Below, piece after piece: positions 29,141 through 39,967 of a stretch of 64,000 nt of DNA (position 1 is the stretch's first letter; each line of letters starts with the position of its first letter). Position numbers and translations under genes: made by a program. Location: positions 26,049,541 through 26,113,540 of the forward strand of contig JBBMOA010000006.1 in assembly GCA_037954235.1 (NCBI GenBank). Direction: 5' to 3'. The DNA comes from Aulostomus chinensis. Lineage: Eukaryota > Chordata > Actinopteri > Syngnathiformes > Aulostomidae. The notes under the pieces are model-generated. The model saw only the letters and a program-made list of their open reading frames with translations, was not told the origin of the DNA and made no database searches.

Positions 29141-30663
29141 GATGGACCATCCTGGTCATTTAATGGCTCGCATTGTCACTCTACAGGACCCTGTGAGGGC
29201 GCCTGTAGTGACAGTCCTGACTGGTGTGTGTTGTGCAGGGTAGTTTTACTAGCGATGTGACGATGTGAGCCTGGCAATAGGCAGCAGTGTGAGAGAGTTT
29301 GCTCAGAGCTCCTGTGCTGTGGGACCGACACATTAAGACACAGAGAGAGCTCTGTTCCAGATATCTGAAGAAGAGGAGCAGGAAAACGATGGCACTGAGG
29401 TGGGAGTCATGAAAAAGTGTCTTTGTGTCAGAGGGTTGAAAAACAGCCCACTTAGAGTGGTCTGCCTATTAGCTGAACAAAGACTGGGGTCTGTCTCTGA
29501 AATCTGCTGCAAAGACTATTTAGTGTGTATACTGTATCAAGGGACAGCAAACAGGATCTTCTTTTTGCGCCTGGCGCTGGCTGTCCCCCATCTTCTTAGA
29601 AAGGACTCATCCTTTCTCTGCATTCCTCCTCTGGGCCTGAGATTCTCTCTGGCTCCTTTCTCTCATCTCTATTCATCTTCTCCTCTTTTCTTTTTCCCGC
29701 AGCAAAAACTGCAGAAGAGCTGTTTCTTAAAGTTGCACGAACGGTGAGCCAAATGCAGCTAACCTGATCTCTGCTGTTTGACTAAACTCTTATGACAGTG
29801 CCAGTAGTTGTCACGTCCCCCATTGACCCCCCACCCCCCACCCCACCCCCACCTCCTCCATCCGGCTTTAAGTCACTTTAACATCGCTTATGACTCTCCA
29901 ATCTCCTCGCTCCAGCTTGTAGCCATACATGACACTGCTTTGTCATTTTTTTGACACAGACATGTTGTCTCTGAGGCCTCTGGTCGACGAGATTGTGCAG
30001 GACACAGCTGTGGCTTTGCGCCGGCTGGTTCACCACAGGGCGGTTTGATGGCGTCGCACGTTCCTGTCTTTGTGTGTGAGGCAAAGGAATGTAACTATTC
30101 CATCAGGCATGATAGTTATTTTGTTGGCATGTTGGGTGTGTCAGAACATATTATGTCACATGGTGTCGTGCGTAGATCTTTTAAAATGAATGAGTCTTGA
30201 CATTAAGTAACATTAGGCGTTTAACAAAGTGTAAAGCTGTTCTAGAAGGAGGTCTCATCTTGTCATTTTGAAGATAACAATGAAATTCATCCTCTAACTC
30301 ATACAGTCATTTCTACCATTGCCGTGGTCAGGGTATTAACTTCATACCATAAGCCCCTTTTCAACCACAAGGAACTCTTCCATGGAATCTTTAATGACGA
30401 CCTTGGATTCAACCACAAGAACAAGGGTCTAAATTTAGTGCATTATTTTACAGTCCCAGAAGTCCCACTTCAGGGGGTGGTACTTTCTGAAATTCCAGGA
30501 ACCATGGGGGTGGATCTTTTTCCGCTAAACATTTCAGATCGATCAGTAACCATCGCATTTTATATGAACCGCCATGCTTGATACAGTTTGCAAACGGACA
30601 GTTTATTGTCGCTATACTACAACTTAAGACCACTTGTCAAAAAGAGGACATGATATTTGTAAG
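29141..30663. other. Intergenic stretch without supported genes
   Basis: No exon supported. A C/A-rich CCCCCCACCCC stretch lies near 29826-29850. The rest is complex non-coding DNA without a clear motif cluster. Confidence 0.45.
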
Positions 30664-30728
30664 GTGGGGAAAACCCATTCAGACACAGGGATGCAACATG
30701 CAAACTCCACGCAGACACCATCACGGCG
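30664..30728 (+). mobile_element. Fragment of the fish-type repeat seen at 19534 (middle block)
   Basis: The block GGGGAAAACCCATTCAGACA, then CAGGGATGCAACATGC and AAACTCCACGCAGACACC is, from memory, the interior of the same family whose two ends are at 19534-19737. Only about 65 bases remain. Confidence 0.5.
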
Positions 30729-30870
30729 CCATTCAGTAGCCGACTCAAGTCATGTGACCATAGGGAGTGCCTGTCAGTTGACTGTAAGTCACACCTTTGG
30801 CTGGTTTCGCCTTGGAACCAGTCAGACTACTGATGATACACACAAGATGATGATACAAAAGCATGTGTAG

Positions 30871-30871
<1 letters not shown>

Positions 30872-30908
<37 letters not shown>

Positions 30909-30933
30909 GCGCGCACGCACGCACGCACACACA
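30872..30933. repeat. CA microsatellite with GCAC end
   Basis: About 18 CA units followed by GCGCACGCACGCACGC, a mixed CA/CG end typical of methylation-linked interruption. Confidence 0.95.
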
Positions 30934-31804
30934 TAGATAAACACTGGATAATGCGTAGTCATTTGTGATGTGTTGCGACTTGTTCCCCTGTCATTAGAGC
31001 TGAGGGGGGCACTTCCTGTGGTCAAGGAGAATGTGACCTCACTGACATGCTGCTCCAAACTCCATTGACTCACCGACACCTGTGTTGCTGATGAACTCTG
31101 ACCTGTCAGCCACTGACATGTGGTTTACACCTCTCATGCATCCTAATCTCATTCTGCTCATCAAATGACCTCCTGCCTGGAGGTGTTTTGGTGCTGTTTC
31201 CTTCTTTGATGAGGAAGAATTATACCTTGGTGAGTAAAGAAAGCAGGTGTTTTTCAATGCCTGGAAGTGTTAGGTAGAGTATTCACACACGGTTTGTTGC
31301 TCTGACCTCTCTGTGCAGGCTCATTCTTATTCTTTATCAGGAGGAAATTGAGTTGGTAATGACTTGGGCTTCATCAATTAATGTTTTCTTCATGGTTATG
31401 GAGTTTCTTACACTGTCAGACAATTGAGAGGAATTTTGTTTGTGGTGCTCAAAGCAACTAAATATAAATCTGGAAAACTCTCATCACAGGGTGAACAAGT
31501 TAATGTTACTTAATGTAAGCTACACAAATAAGTAAATGTGTTCTTCACGATAGTTTTTTTTGTCATTAGAGTGATTTGTACGGTGGCTCAACACTGAAAC
31601 ATAAGAAAACACATGTAAACAGACTAAACACAAATACATTACAAAACAGCCTCAACAACATAACAAATCAGAGTTTAAATGCGGCAGTTAAACATGCAGA
31701 AAATGCCACAAAAGTGCAATTAAAAGAGAAACACGGGTGTGGAAGGGCTAATCCTATCATTTCTGACCAGGGCTCATGTCATGATGCCGAGATGGTCTTG
31801 TTTT

Positions 31805-31936
31805 TGGTTGCTTTGGTTTATCTGTCTATTGGTAGCCTTGTGGACAAAATACAGTATATAGCTAATGTTCACTAAATGTGTTGCAAGGGTGTGGTATTGG
31901 CTAAAGAAGAAACCAATACATTTGGGAACAGATACG
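31805..31936 (+). mobile_element. Dispersed repeat copy C, left part
   Basis: TTTATCTGTCTATTGGTAGC, then GCAAGGGTGTGGTATTGGCT and AAGAAACCAATACATTTGGG line up with the order of blocks in copies A (2770-2966) and B (46841-47041). The copy breaks off at about 31936 and resumes at 32345. Confidence 0.55.
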
Positions 31937-32086
31937 TCAGACAGCAACATGGTGACAACAGGGAACGACAGATTTTTTTTAACAGTTAAATGTTCTCCTC
32001 CAAGCAGGGCAACCAGATACATCTACAATATGGTTAGAAACTCCTGAACAACATAATCAGGTCTTTTCCAACCTTCACACTTTGAT

Positions 32087-32100
32087 GCACCACCTAGTGG
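32087..32100 (-). promoter_or_regulatory. CTCF-like motif 1
   Basis: Read on the minus strand the site is CCACTAGGTGGTGC, matching the CTCF core consensus CCASYAGRKGGCRS at 13 of 14 positions. Confidence 0.4.
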
Positions 32101-32210
32101 TTACAGGAAGCAAGCCTGACATGACAATCACGTGATTAACATTAAAATTACAGTGTGCTGTCTCCGTGTGGCACACAGCAACATGATATCTTGCAAGTGT
32201 CTGTTCTCTA

Positions 32211-32224
32211 GTGCCACCTAGTGG
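32211..32224 (-). promoter_or_regulatory. CTCF-like motif 2
   Basis: Read on the minus strand the site is CCACTAGGTGGCAC, matching the CTCF core consensus at all 14 positions. It has the same orientation as motif 1 and lies 124 bases from it. CTCF occupancy cannot be judged from sequence alone. Confidence 0.5.
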
Positions 32225-32344
32225 ATGCAAGAAAATAAATTTGTACCGTTGCGCATGCATGAATCTGCTCCTTCATGTAAAATCTAAATATCATCAGGTG
32301 CACACCGTGGCATCCATGAGTGGGGTGGGGGGAGGTGCTAAGTT

Positions 32345-32405
32345 TCACTCATTGTTAAAAAATTTGCCTTGGTGGAGATTTGCATTCTCTGAGTGCTTCG
32401 TAGTT
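32345..32405 (+). mobile_element. Dispersed repeat copy C, right part
   Basis: The block AATTTGCCTTGGTGGAGATT, then GCATTCTCTGAGTGCTTCGT is the right end of the family, matching GCCTTGGCGGAG in copy A and the reverse of CACTCAGAGAGCGGAGACCT in copy B. Confidence 0.6.
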
Positions 32406-32639
32406 TTAACATTCTGAATGCCAAAAAAAAGAGAGGAAAAAGGTTGCGGGATTGCAGGGTGTTTTCCAACTGCTGCTTCAAATTGATGTGTTACTTATGT
32501 TTAGTCCACTTGTGTGTTCTGTTTAGCTGCACTGTATTAAGCTTTCAGGGCCACTGTAGATTTGCTCCCTTCAATAAACCAGGAGCAGATCAGATAGAGA
32601 CCTTTTCTGTAGGTGAAAGGAAATGATGATAACCAGTTG

Positions 32640-32830
32640 ACCAAGAGCAGAGGTATTCCAACTCATAAATATTTGAGGGCTCTTTATAGTTTCCCTATAA
32701 TGCCTCAGAGGGAGCCTGCAGTCAAGAAATAATCATCATTAGGTAGCAATCGATAGCTGTGATTTGATTGACATGCCAATGTTTTTAAAGTCCCTTGAAA
32801 CACTTTCTCAGTGTTGACAATTTTCCAGGA
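32640..32830. promoter_or_regulatory. Candidate regulatory element with PBX/MEIS-type site
   Basis: Repeat-free sequence with TGATTGACA at 32765-32773, which fits the PBX-MEIS composite consensus. ATAATCATCATTAGG lies near 32730 and CAATCGATAGC near 32748. No open frame of note. Confidence 0.32.
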
Positions 32831-33980
32831 ATGCACCCCCTCACTCTCGCCCCCTCTCTCCATATTGAATATTTGCCTCAAGACTGTGTCATCGAAAGGT
32901 TGTTATACTCAGGCTCAGCCATCTTTTCACAGGCTAATTGTAAATCCTTGGCAAGCACGAGGAGTAGGAGGAACTGGGTAGGCTACCGCAGTTGAAGCTG
33001 AGCTGTTTGGCTCCATCTGCTTAAATATGTGTAGGACAGAGTGGATTAGTCCAAGGAATGTTGTATGATACCATGATCATGTTCTAGGGGCTTAGGTCTA
33101 GACGTAGTGTCTTAAAAAGGAAAGAAACATTCCTATATTTGCTTCAGGACACCTCCATTGTGTCATTCATGAGGAAATGTGTTGACAGAGCTGAATTATT
33201 TTATTAATATTGAAGCCAAACATCAAGTACAGTGGTTTATTCCAAAGAGAAAGGTTGCAGACCTGCATCGCCTGGCTCCCTGCTGTAAAATGCTCTGTCA
33301 GGAGTTGTCATAACCTGTGCAAAATAATCCATATGGCCTTTCCTCAACGCCTCTCACCCCCCCCCCCCCGCATCCCTCCCACCCCCTTGCTGCTTGAGGA
33401 CAGCAGCAAAAATAATATGAAGACGAAGAGGGAAGAACACAGACCAGGAGAGTTAGCGAAGGTGAAAGTGAGAGTTTCCTCCTACAGTGACAGTATAGGA
33501 CATGATGTGTACTTATGTGCTTTGTACGATGTGGAGCTGCCCTTTATCCTCATAGATTTTCAGATGATGTTGGGAAAGAATCAATGGGACATAGCCAGTA
33601 CCAGGAATGAAAGTCCATTGGAGGAAATCTGCAGTTATTGGGAAATAGATTTTCCTCAGACTGCGTCCCTCCCTTCTCCACCATCACCACCACTGCTACT
33701 GCCGGCACCACAAGCTCTTTTCTCAGTACTCACTACAATTACCTCACTGTCAATGGAGAGGGATGGCTACTTGGCAGGAATAGTGCTTGTGTGTGTGTGT
33801 GAGTGTGTGTATGTGTGTGTGTGGAGGGGCTAGGCAACAGAGGATGATTAAACCTAGGTGGTAGTGTATTCATCCAGGTGTTCAGCCTAGCAAAGGTGTG
33901 GACCAAACATTTACATGTTTAACAACACAGAAAATCTCCCAGAAGCCTCAAATTCCATACTTGTGCAGGCATGTAGAAAT

Positions 33981-33981
<1 letters not shown>
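32831..33981. other. Intergenic stretch without supported genes
   Basis: A C run of 13 bases lies at 33357-33369 and a GT tract at 33788-33824. A 207-codon open frame covers 33210-33833. It contains Pro-rich and Cys-Val simple repeat segments, has no recognisable domain, and is not called a gene. Confidence 0.45.
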
Positions 33982-34028
<47 letters not shown>

Positions 34029-34050
34029 GCGCACACACATGCACACACGC
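33982..34050. repeat. CA microsatellite with CG interruptions
   Basis: About 22 AC units, then CGCGCG and further CACA blocks. Confidence 0.95.
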
Positions 34051-34129
34051 CACTTGTGTTGTGTTTATCCCCTCAGGAATCTGGAGGAAGGTGTCAGGTC
34101 TGCCTGTGGTCTATCTCTGGCTCTGCACA

Positions 34130-34480
34130 CCAGCTTCCCTCTCTGTCTCTCTCTCTCTCACTCCCTTCATCTCTCCCCCTCCTGCTCTTTCTCCTCCAGG
34201 CTTCACTATTATCTCTCTCCTTCCTCATCCTCCCTGTCTTCCTCTCTCTCTTCCTCCTTTGCTCATACTGGTCTCCATATCTCCTCTCTCTCTCGTCTAC
34301 CTCATCTCTCTCTCACCCCTCTTCACTCCTCCCCCAGACTTCTCTATCTTCCGTCTTCTCCCTCATCTTATTTGTCTGCTTCTCTCATCCCTCCCCCCAT
34401 CCCGTCCTCCTCCAGGTCTCTCTATCTCCTCCTCTCCTCTCTGCCTCTAATTCTCCCAGCCTCTCTTGCTCCTTGCTTGC
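34130..34480 (+). repeat. 350-bp polypyrimidine (CT-rich) tract
   Basis: The plus strand is mostly C and T with few purines. It is built of CTCTCT, CCTCCT and TCATCTC variants rather than one unit. All three plus frames stay open for up to 246 codons because TC-rich DNA has few stop codons. The tract ends where a motif-rich block begins at about 34485. Confidence 0.9.
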
Positions 34481-34484
34481 TTCA

Positions 34485-34640
34485 CTCTGCAACAATAAAT
34501 TACACACAAACTCAATGTACATCTCTTTGTTCTCCCTGCCAGATAATTCAATTCATTTTAGCCAGGCTCTGCATTCTGAATGATGAATGCATTGACTATG
34601 CAATTAAACAGGGCTATGCATTAGAGCACTCCCAGTGAGC
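34485..34640. promoter_or_regulatory. Candidate regulatory element after the CT tract
   Basis: A sharp change from low-complexity to base-balanced sequence. It carries ACAATAAATTACAC, AGATAATTCAATTCATTTT and ACTATGCAATTAAACAGG, including a POU/homeodomain-like ATGCAATTAA at about 34599. No coding signal. Confidence 0.35.
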
Positions 34641-35639
34641 TCCCACACATGCACTCCACATATACTCTCTGGGAGCTGCATTCACATGCAGCGACGCATC
34701 TGCAGAGAGTCTCATGCACAGAAATAATTCACACATTTTTACATCCTTATTGTAGAACACTGTGTCACAGTCAGTATAGGATGGTCTAAAGATCTATTAT
34801 TCACACCTGAAAGGACAGGGGGGAAAAAAAACGAGATCAGATGCTTTGAATGAAAATGTTGAGGCCTCCATCTCACAGTGAAGAAGGATGGTCTGCATTC
34901 CATTTGTATTTTACAGCAGTTTACGGAGAGATGCCTTTGCAGAGGTGACCCTACAGTCCTCTGAGCCAGTGGCGGGAGGTTTTGTCTACGTCCTCCATTT
35001 TTCTCAATGCCTGAGGCCTCCCGTGGTGTGATTAATGTTTGCTCAACAACATCCTGTCTGCATACACACGTGGCTGTCAAGACATGAGGGCGATGTCATT
35101 CAGCCGTCGGGACTGGTGGCTGTTATGGTGAAGGGTGGAGGTGTGGAAGTGGCAGGCCTGACAGACTCGGGCCCAGGTGTGCAGCATTTGAATGTTTGGT
35201 AATCAGAAGCCTCTGAGGTCAGTTTGGAGTGATATGTCAAGATCGTTGTCAAGGCCAAGGGCGGAAGAAGAGCAGATAATAAAGAGACCCTAGAGGAAAA
35301 GGTGACCACAGGTCTGGAAATCTTCATTTCCTTCTTCAAGAGAAGGAGAAAGAGAGATTTACACCAGCACCTGCACCGCACATTGTCCCCAGGACGAGCA
35401 CCCACTTTAAATGCTGCGGGATAGTGGAAAGGCAGAAGGTGATTAATGGGGCGTGTGTAAACAAAGCCCTTCAAACAAAAGCGAGAGTGTAAAGAATAGA
35501 GATAAGGCTCGACTCCAGTCAAGTTTGGCATCATCCCTCTTCCACTAACGACCTCTACTGTCGCCCAGTGATGGCAGGGGCAGCGAGGATGGGGAGAACT
35601 CAAAATAGAAAGAAAGAGAGCAAAAGAAGCCCTGACATG
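34641..35639. other. Intergenic stretch without supported genes
   Basis: Complex sequence without repeats. A minus-strand frame of 182 codons at 35100-35648 lacks a recognisable domain and is not called. Confidence 0.4.
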
Positions 35640-35910
35640 CACATTCATTCTTTAAATGAAAAGAGATAATTGTGAGAGGAACCGACCTGTCTTCATTCTT
35701 TGAATAAATAAAAATGCATGACCTGCCTGAAATATGGACAATGCCATTACTGATTTAATTTGAATAGACCACTTGTTATTGTGCCGTACTGGGGCTTGCA
35801 ATGAATGCTAAAATGGTGGACGCGACTTAAAAACAGTGGAGGGGAAGATAAACCCAGCCGGCTTTGTTGAAAAAAAATGTCATATGCAAAACAGGTCAGG
35901 TGGGTTGATA
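35640..35910. promoter_or_regulatory. Candidate regulatory element
   Basis: AT-leaning but repeat-free sequence with TACTGATTTAATTTGAATAG near 35748 and AGAGATAATTG near 35662. There are stops in all frames. The sequence complexity stands out from the repeat-rich flanks. Conservation not tested. Confidence 0.33.
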
Positions 35911-36130
35911 CAGTGTGTGCCATAGATAGCTCCCTTTATAGCTTTTTGAAACCATTTTCAACAACAGTTTTTTTTCTGAAAATGAATAATTGATATAAAA
36001 AAGAGAAAGAAAAGTAAAATTATTTCTGTCTTTGTTGGTTCTTCTGTGAATTCTTACCAGTTTAATCGGTCAGTTAGTGAGACCTATAGTCCACTTCATG
36101 TGTCTTTGTTTTTAAATGCATTTATTTAAT

Positions 36131-36261
36131 TCATCCATCCATCCAAACATTTTCAATACCACTTATCCGTTAAGGGGGGGGGGGGGGGATGGAACCTGTC
36201 CCAGCTGACCTTGGATGAGATGTGGGGTTCGCCCTGGACGGGTCACCAGTCCATCCCAGGG
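36131..36261 (+). mobile_element. Dispersed fish-type repeat, start block
   Basis: CATCCATCCATCC, ACCACTTATCCG, a 15-base G run (36174-36188), CCTGTCCCAGCTGACC, and GTTCGCCCTGGACGGGTCAC occur in the order of the family at 19534. The copy is cut at about 36258, where the SINE begins. Confidence 0.6.
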
Positions 36262-36396
36262 CCATCAGGAGCAATTAGGGGCTCAGTATCTTGCTCAAGG
36301 ATACTTGGACACCGTCACTGGGGGAAGTGGGGATTGAACCAGCGACCCTTCGGTTGCTAGATGGCTACTCTACCTCTGAGCCATGCCGCTACTCTT
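36262..36396 (-). mobile_element. tRNA-derived SINE
   Basis: On the minus strand an A-box-like TGGCTCAGAGGTAGAG (36383-36368) and a perfect B box GGTTCAATCCC (36340-36330) are spaced as in a tRNA gene. They are followed by a non-tRNA body with CCTTGAGCAAGATACTGAGC and CAATTGCTCCTGATGG-like sequence. A real tRNA is unlikely because stems do not pair well around these boxes. The body matches, from memory, a common fish SINE. It abuts the repeat at 36131-36261 in opposite orientation. Confidence 0.65.
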
Positions 36397-39300
36397 GCTT
36401 AATTCATCGCTTATCAAATTGAGAAAAAAAGGTTAATATCTGTTTTTGCAAATTAAATGAGAAGTTCATCTGACATTGATATAAAGAAGAGTAGCACTTG
36501 TCTGTACTATTTGATTATTAGTATGAATATTAGATGTGTTCATGCCCCTCTGGTATTTATTGCAACACATTCAGGCTCACAAGCAAACTGTCATGGGTGT
36601 GTATTCTACAAAGACACACCCTCTTGCTGACTGATGTATTTAGGTTAACCTTGTCTCTTAGCCTTGATACTAGATGTAGTGAACCAGTGCTGATGGTAAA
36701 TGGTGCTAGCTGCAGATTAGCACCACGTGCCATCTTTCCATCTATCAGATCCCTCCTTATCAGTATATAGTCGACTATGGGGTTAGTATTTTTTTTATGC
36801 ATTCCTGCTTTTAACCTGTTTTTATCATGCATCTCTGGGATTTAAGGCTTGAGTTATTTCAAAAGCTGCTAAGCTGGTAACGCTTCAATGGAGAGCTGCT
36901 AATGCTACACTGGCTCACACTACAAGAACACTGGTGCTCTTTGCCTGGAATTTCTTTGCCTGGATATTTTTTTTGTGCATAGAATTCCTTTGCCTGGGGG
37001 TTGTGTTCTTGGAATTGCTGTACTTGGCACTGATTGGTCTGCTAGCACTACTGTGCCTTTGAGGTCTCAATTCACTTGACTCATAATTATAATTTTTACC
37101 ACTTTTAGCATTGGTCTGACAGTTGTGAATGGATCTTTGCACTTATTTGCTAATTTATGTAGGTTTTTACTTGTTATCCCTCTTATTCAAATCATACTTT
37201 GTGTTGTATCAGTTCGTTTATGTCCAAAATGCAAATCATGTTAAATCAGCAGATCAGTGTAAATAGTGAAGCCTTTTCCTGTATCTATTGACAACCAGCA
37301 TCTTCTGTATTGATTCACCATGAGACCTGTTTTTGATCATGGGTTGTTTTTTCTTTGTTTTTGTTTTTTGTTATTTGCGTGTGATGCCAGTCTAACTGCC
37401 CTGTCTTTGGGAAGCTGAGAGTATAGTGTGGTGGAGGCTGGTGAATTTGGTGTGCTGAGCAGTCTGAACACCAGGTCTTGACCCGTGTTATGTGATTGGG
37501 ATAGGATAGCACTCCGCCTGTTGCTTGCCCATCTCTCCACCAGTAGCCTTCAGCTCTGACATTTGCTCTCCATTTTTTTGTGTGTGATATACTTCTATTG
37601 TAAGAGTAAAGATTTGTGCTGTTGGGTGGAGCCAGACCTCCTCCTCTTTTAGTATAACAAACCTGAACATCTTGTGGTGCTGGCCTGAGGTAAACAGATA
37701 TCCAGAAATTCCCAGGGTGGCATTGTCTGATTATCCTTGTTTCCGTTGGTTAGTGCCCTCCAGCCCTCATCCTAAACTCACCACACTTACATTTTCTCTC
37801 TCTGTCAGCCTCTGCATGATCAAGAGAGGGAATACATGTTTAGTAAGCACTATATATCACCACAGCAAGCTCAGTGAATCTGCTGAAAGCACATTTATTC
37901 ACACACCTCCATATAATGGTTTCATACAGGTCTTAAGTTAATATATTTGACAAAAGTGGACCAATTAAACAGATTGATTTCTTAGAATGATGTAAGCACG
38001 CCATGATCAAGACAGCCTTGCCAATTTATGAAATAGATCCCATCAACCTGGGGCACAGCCTTGTGTTTACATAATGATATAATGGAGGAGAAGGAGTCCA
38101 TGTCCTCCCCTTCAAATACTTTAGATAAGGCAAGTGAGCCTCCCCCCTGCTCCATGCAAACCCCTATCTTTGGGCAGGCTGGGTCATACCACAGAGCGTC
38201 TCTCATTGCATAGTGAGGGAGCTAAATCATCGGAAACACGTCACATCATGCCAAAATACCCAGGACGCTCTCCTCACAGGAACTCAAGTCTCAGATTGAG
38301 GGGAAGGAATTCTGGGTCAGGGAGAGAGATTGAAATTAAAAGCTTGAATGAGTCAGGAGCTTTCTTATTGACTGAACACAGTCAAGCAGTTGCTTGGTTC
38401 TCGCCATCTCCCATCCCTCTAGTGTAGTCATGTCAACTATGGCAGGTTCAGCAGCAGGTCAAGGAGAGAGGCAGGCAGCCATCTTATCACCCACAACCAT
38501 AAAACACCTTCTGACTGGAAAGAGGAATGACTGCATGTGTGCATCCCTGCAGCTTTCAAGACAATGCTTAAATAAGTGCAAGTTGTGATTCTATCGTCTG
38601 CATTACTTAGCGACAGTATACAACAATGTCTTTGAGCCATGTCCGTTGCGGGATACAATCTATCAAGGTTTTTTATTTCGAGCAGTCATGTCATACCTCT
38701 TGCCTTCATGCCTCCATGTGTCCACATTCAGCTGTTGTATGTTGTCAGTATGTCTGTACATGTCAGTGACCTCCATTGAAGTGAATATACCAGCCATCCG
38801 CTCATCCCATCGGCTTTACAGCGCTTCTTCGTAACCTAGCAACTCGCCCGGCGCCTGCGGCCGGCTGTTACCTTTCCGTCAGGGCCCGTGATTTCTCCCT
38901 GTTGGAGTGAGGTGACATTCATGTGTGATGTGTATTTGGAAGCAGCCCCCCCCCCCCAACAACTCCTCTCCTTCATTCTTCTTGTCTTTTGCCCCCCCCC
39001 CCCCCCCCCGCCCTTCTCCGCTGGTGCTGTTGGGATGTAACGTGCAGGAGCGGCCTCGCTGTCGAAAAGCATCGGTTCAGATAGCTATTCACTCTCACCC
39101 CAACGGCAACGGCTCTTTGAAACAGGGAGAACTTGAAAGAGTGGAATCATACTGACTGATCACTGGATGTGCTGTAACAAGAGGAAATTCTGCAGATCAT
39201 GTAGGAAGAGATCAGGGGAAAAGAAGAAAATGTGTTTTGACAGGAAGAAGGGGAAGCACAGATGAATAAAAGGCAATTTATGGGCACCAACTATTAAAAA

Positions 39301-39904
39301 AAGATTAGCTAATGGCTTCAAATAGAGGTGTGGAACAGTAGCGGTCTGCAAACAACACATACATTTTAACACATGCTTTTGAAAGCCTGGTGTGGGAATG
39401 TCAGAGTGCTCTGTGGCAATGGACATTTTCAACACTTCATTCACACCAAAGAGCCACTTCAATAATTCATCACTCATTCTCTGCACAGTGCCTCTCTGCA
39501 GCAGGCTAATAGTTTTCAACACCCTTTAAACTCTACTTTCACACACATGCACGTGCACACACATCATGGATTTCATGTATCCCAACTTGCAAAGAAATGC
39601 AAAGAGCAAGAAAACTCATTTGTTCATGAAAAACTAAACACGATTATTTCTTTAAGGGAAATTTCTTGTCCACTTTCCATACTCTGAAGACATCTAAAGA
39701 GAATAAGACTATTACCACAAATGCAATGCACATTTTATATGCTTGGGCAGGGATTGCTGGAGTCTATAATAGAAGCCCAGTGTGACCCCTTATTGACCCT
39801 TGATATGGCGACTCAGCGGCATAGTGCTTACAGTCTGAAAGGGAGGCCTTAGAGGGATTTCTGGCATGGCAGCGTTCACCACAGTTTGGGTGAGTGAGGT
39901 CATT

Positions 39905-39905
<1 letters not shown>
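36397..39905. other. Intergenic stretch without supported genes
   Basis: AT-rich, probably old repeat-derived sequence to about 37700, judged by decayed open frames on both strands, with no family identified. It is followed by complex sequence to 38840. C runs of 12 and 18 bases lie at 38946-38957 and 38992-39009 in a locally GC-rich, CpG-containing patch (38840-39110), which could be a small CpG island. No exon is supported. Confidence 0.4.
38992..39009. repeat. Poly-C run, 18 bases
   Basis: Uninterrupted C run inside a GC-rich patch, 34 bases from another C run of 12. Confidence 0.95.

Positions 39906-39966
<61 letters not shown>
39906..39966. repeat. GT microsatellite
   Basis: About 30 uninterrupted TG units. 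Confidence 0.97.

Positions 39967-39967
<1 letters not shown>

Larger units (their letters stand above)
31937..32344. mobile_element. 0.4 kb insert splitting dispersed repeat copy C
   Basis: In copies A and B the two flanking blocks are only about 25-55 bases apart; here they are about 408 apart. The insert therefore probably entered the older repeat. It carries two CTCF-like motifs (see separate entries). No clear terminal repeats or target duplication could be settled by eye, so its class is unknown. Confidence 0.4.

Noticed and set aside
33210..33833. 207-codon open frame
   Set aside because: Contains a C-run-encoded Pro stretch and a GT-encoded Cys-Val end; no recognisable domain.
33898..34638. 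246- and 222-codon overlapping frames
   Set aside because: Products of a CA array and a polypyrimidine tract, which lack stop codons in all frames.
35100..35648. 182-codon minus-strand frame
   Set aside because: No domain, no start context or splice support; kept as non-coding.
36262..36396. Functional tRNA gene on the minus strand
   Set aside because: A and B boxes are present, but cloverleaf stems do not pair and a SINE body follows.
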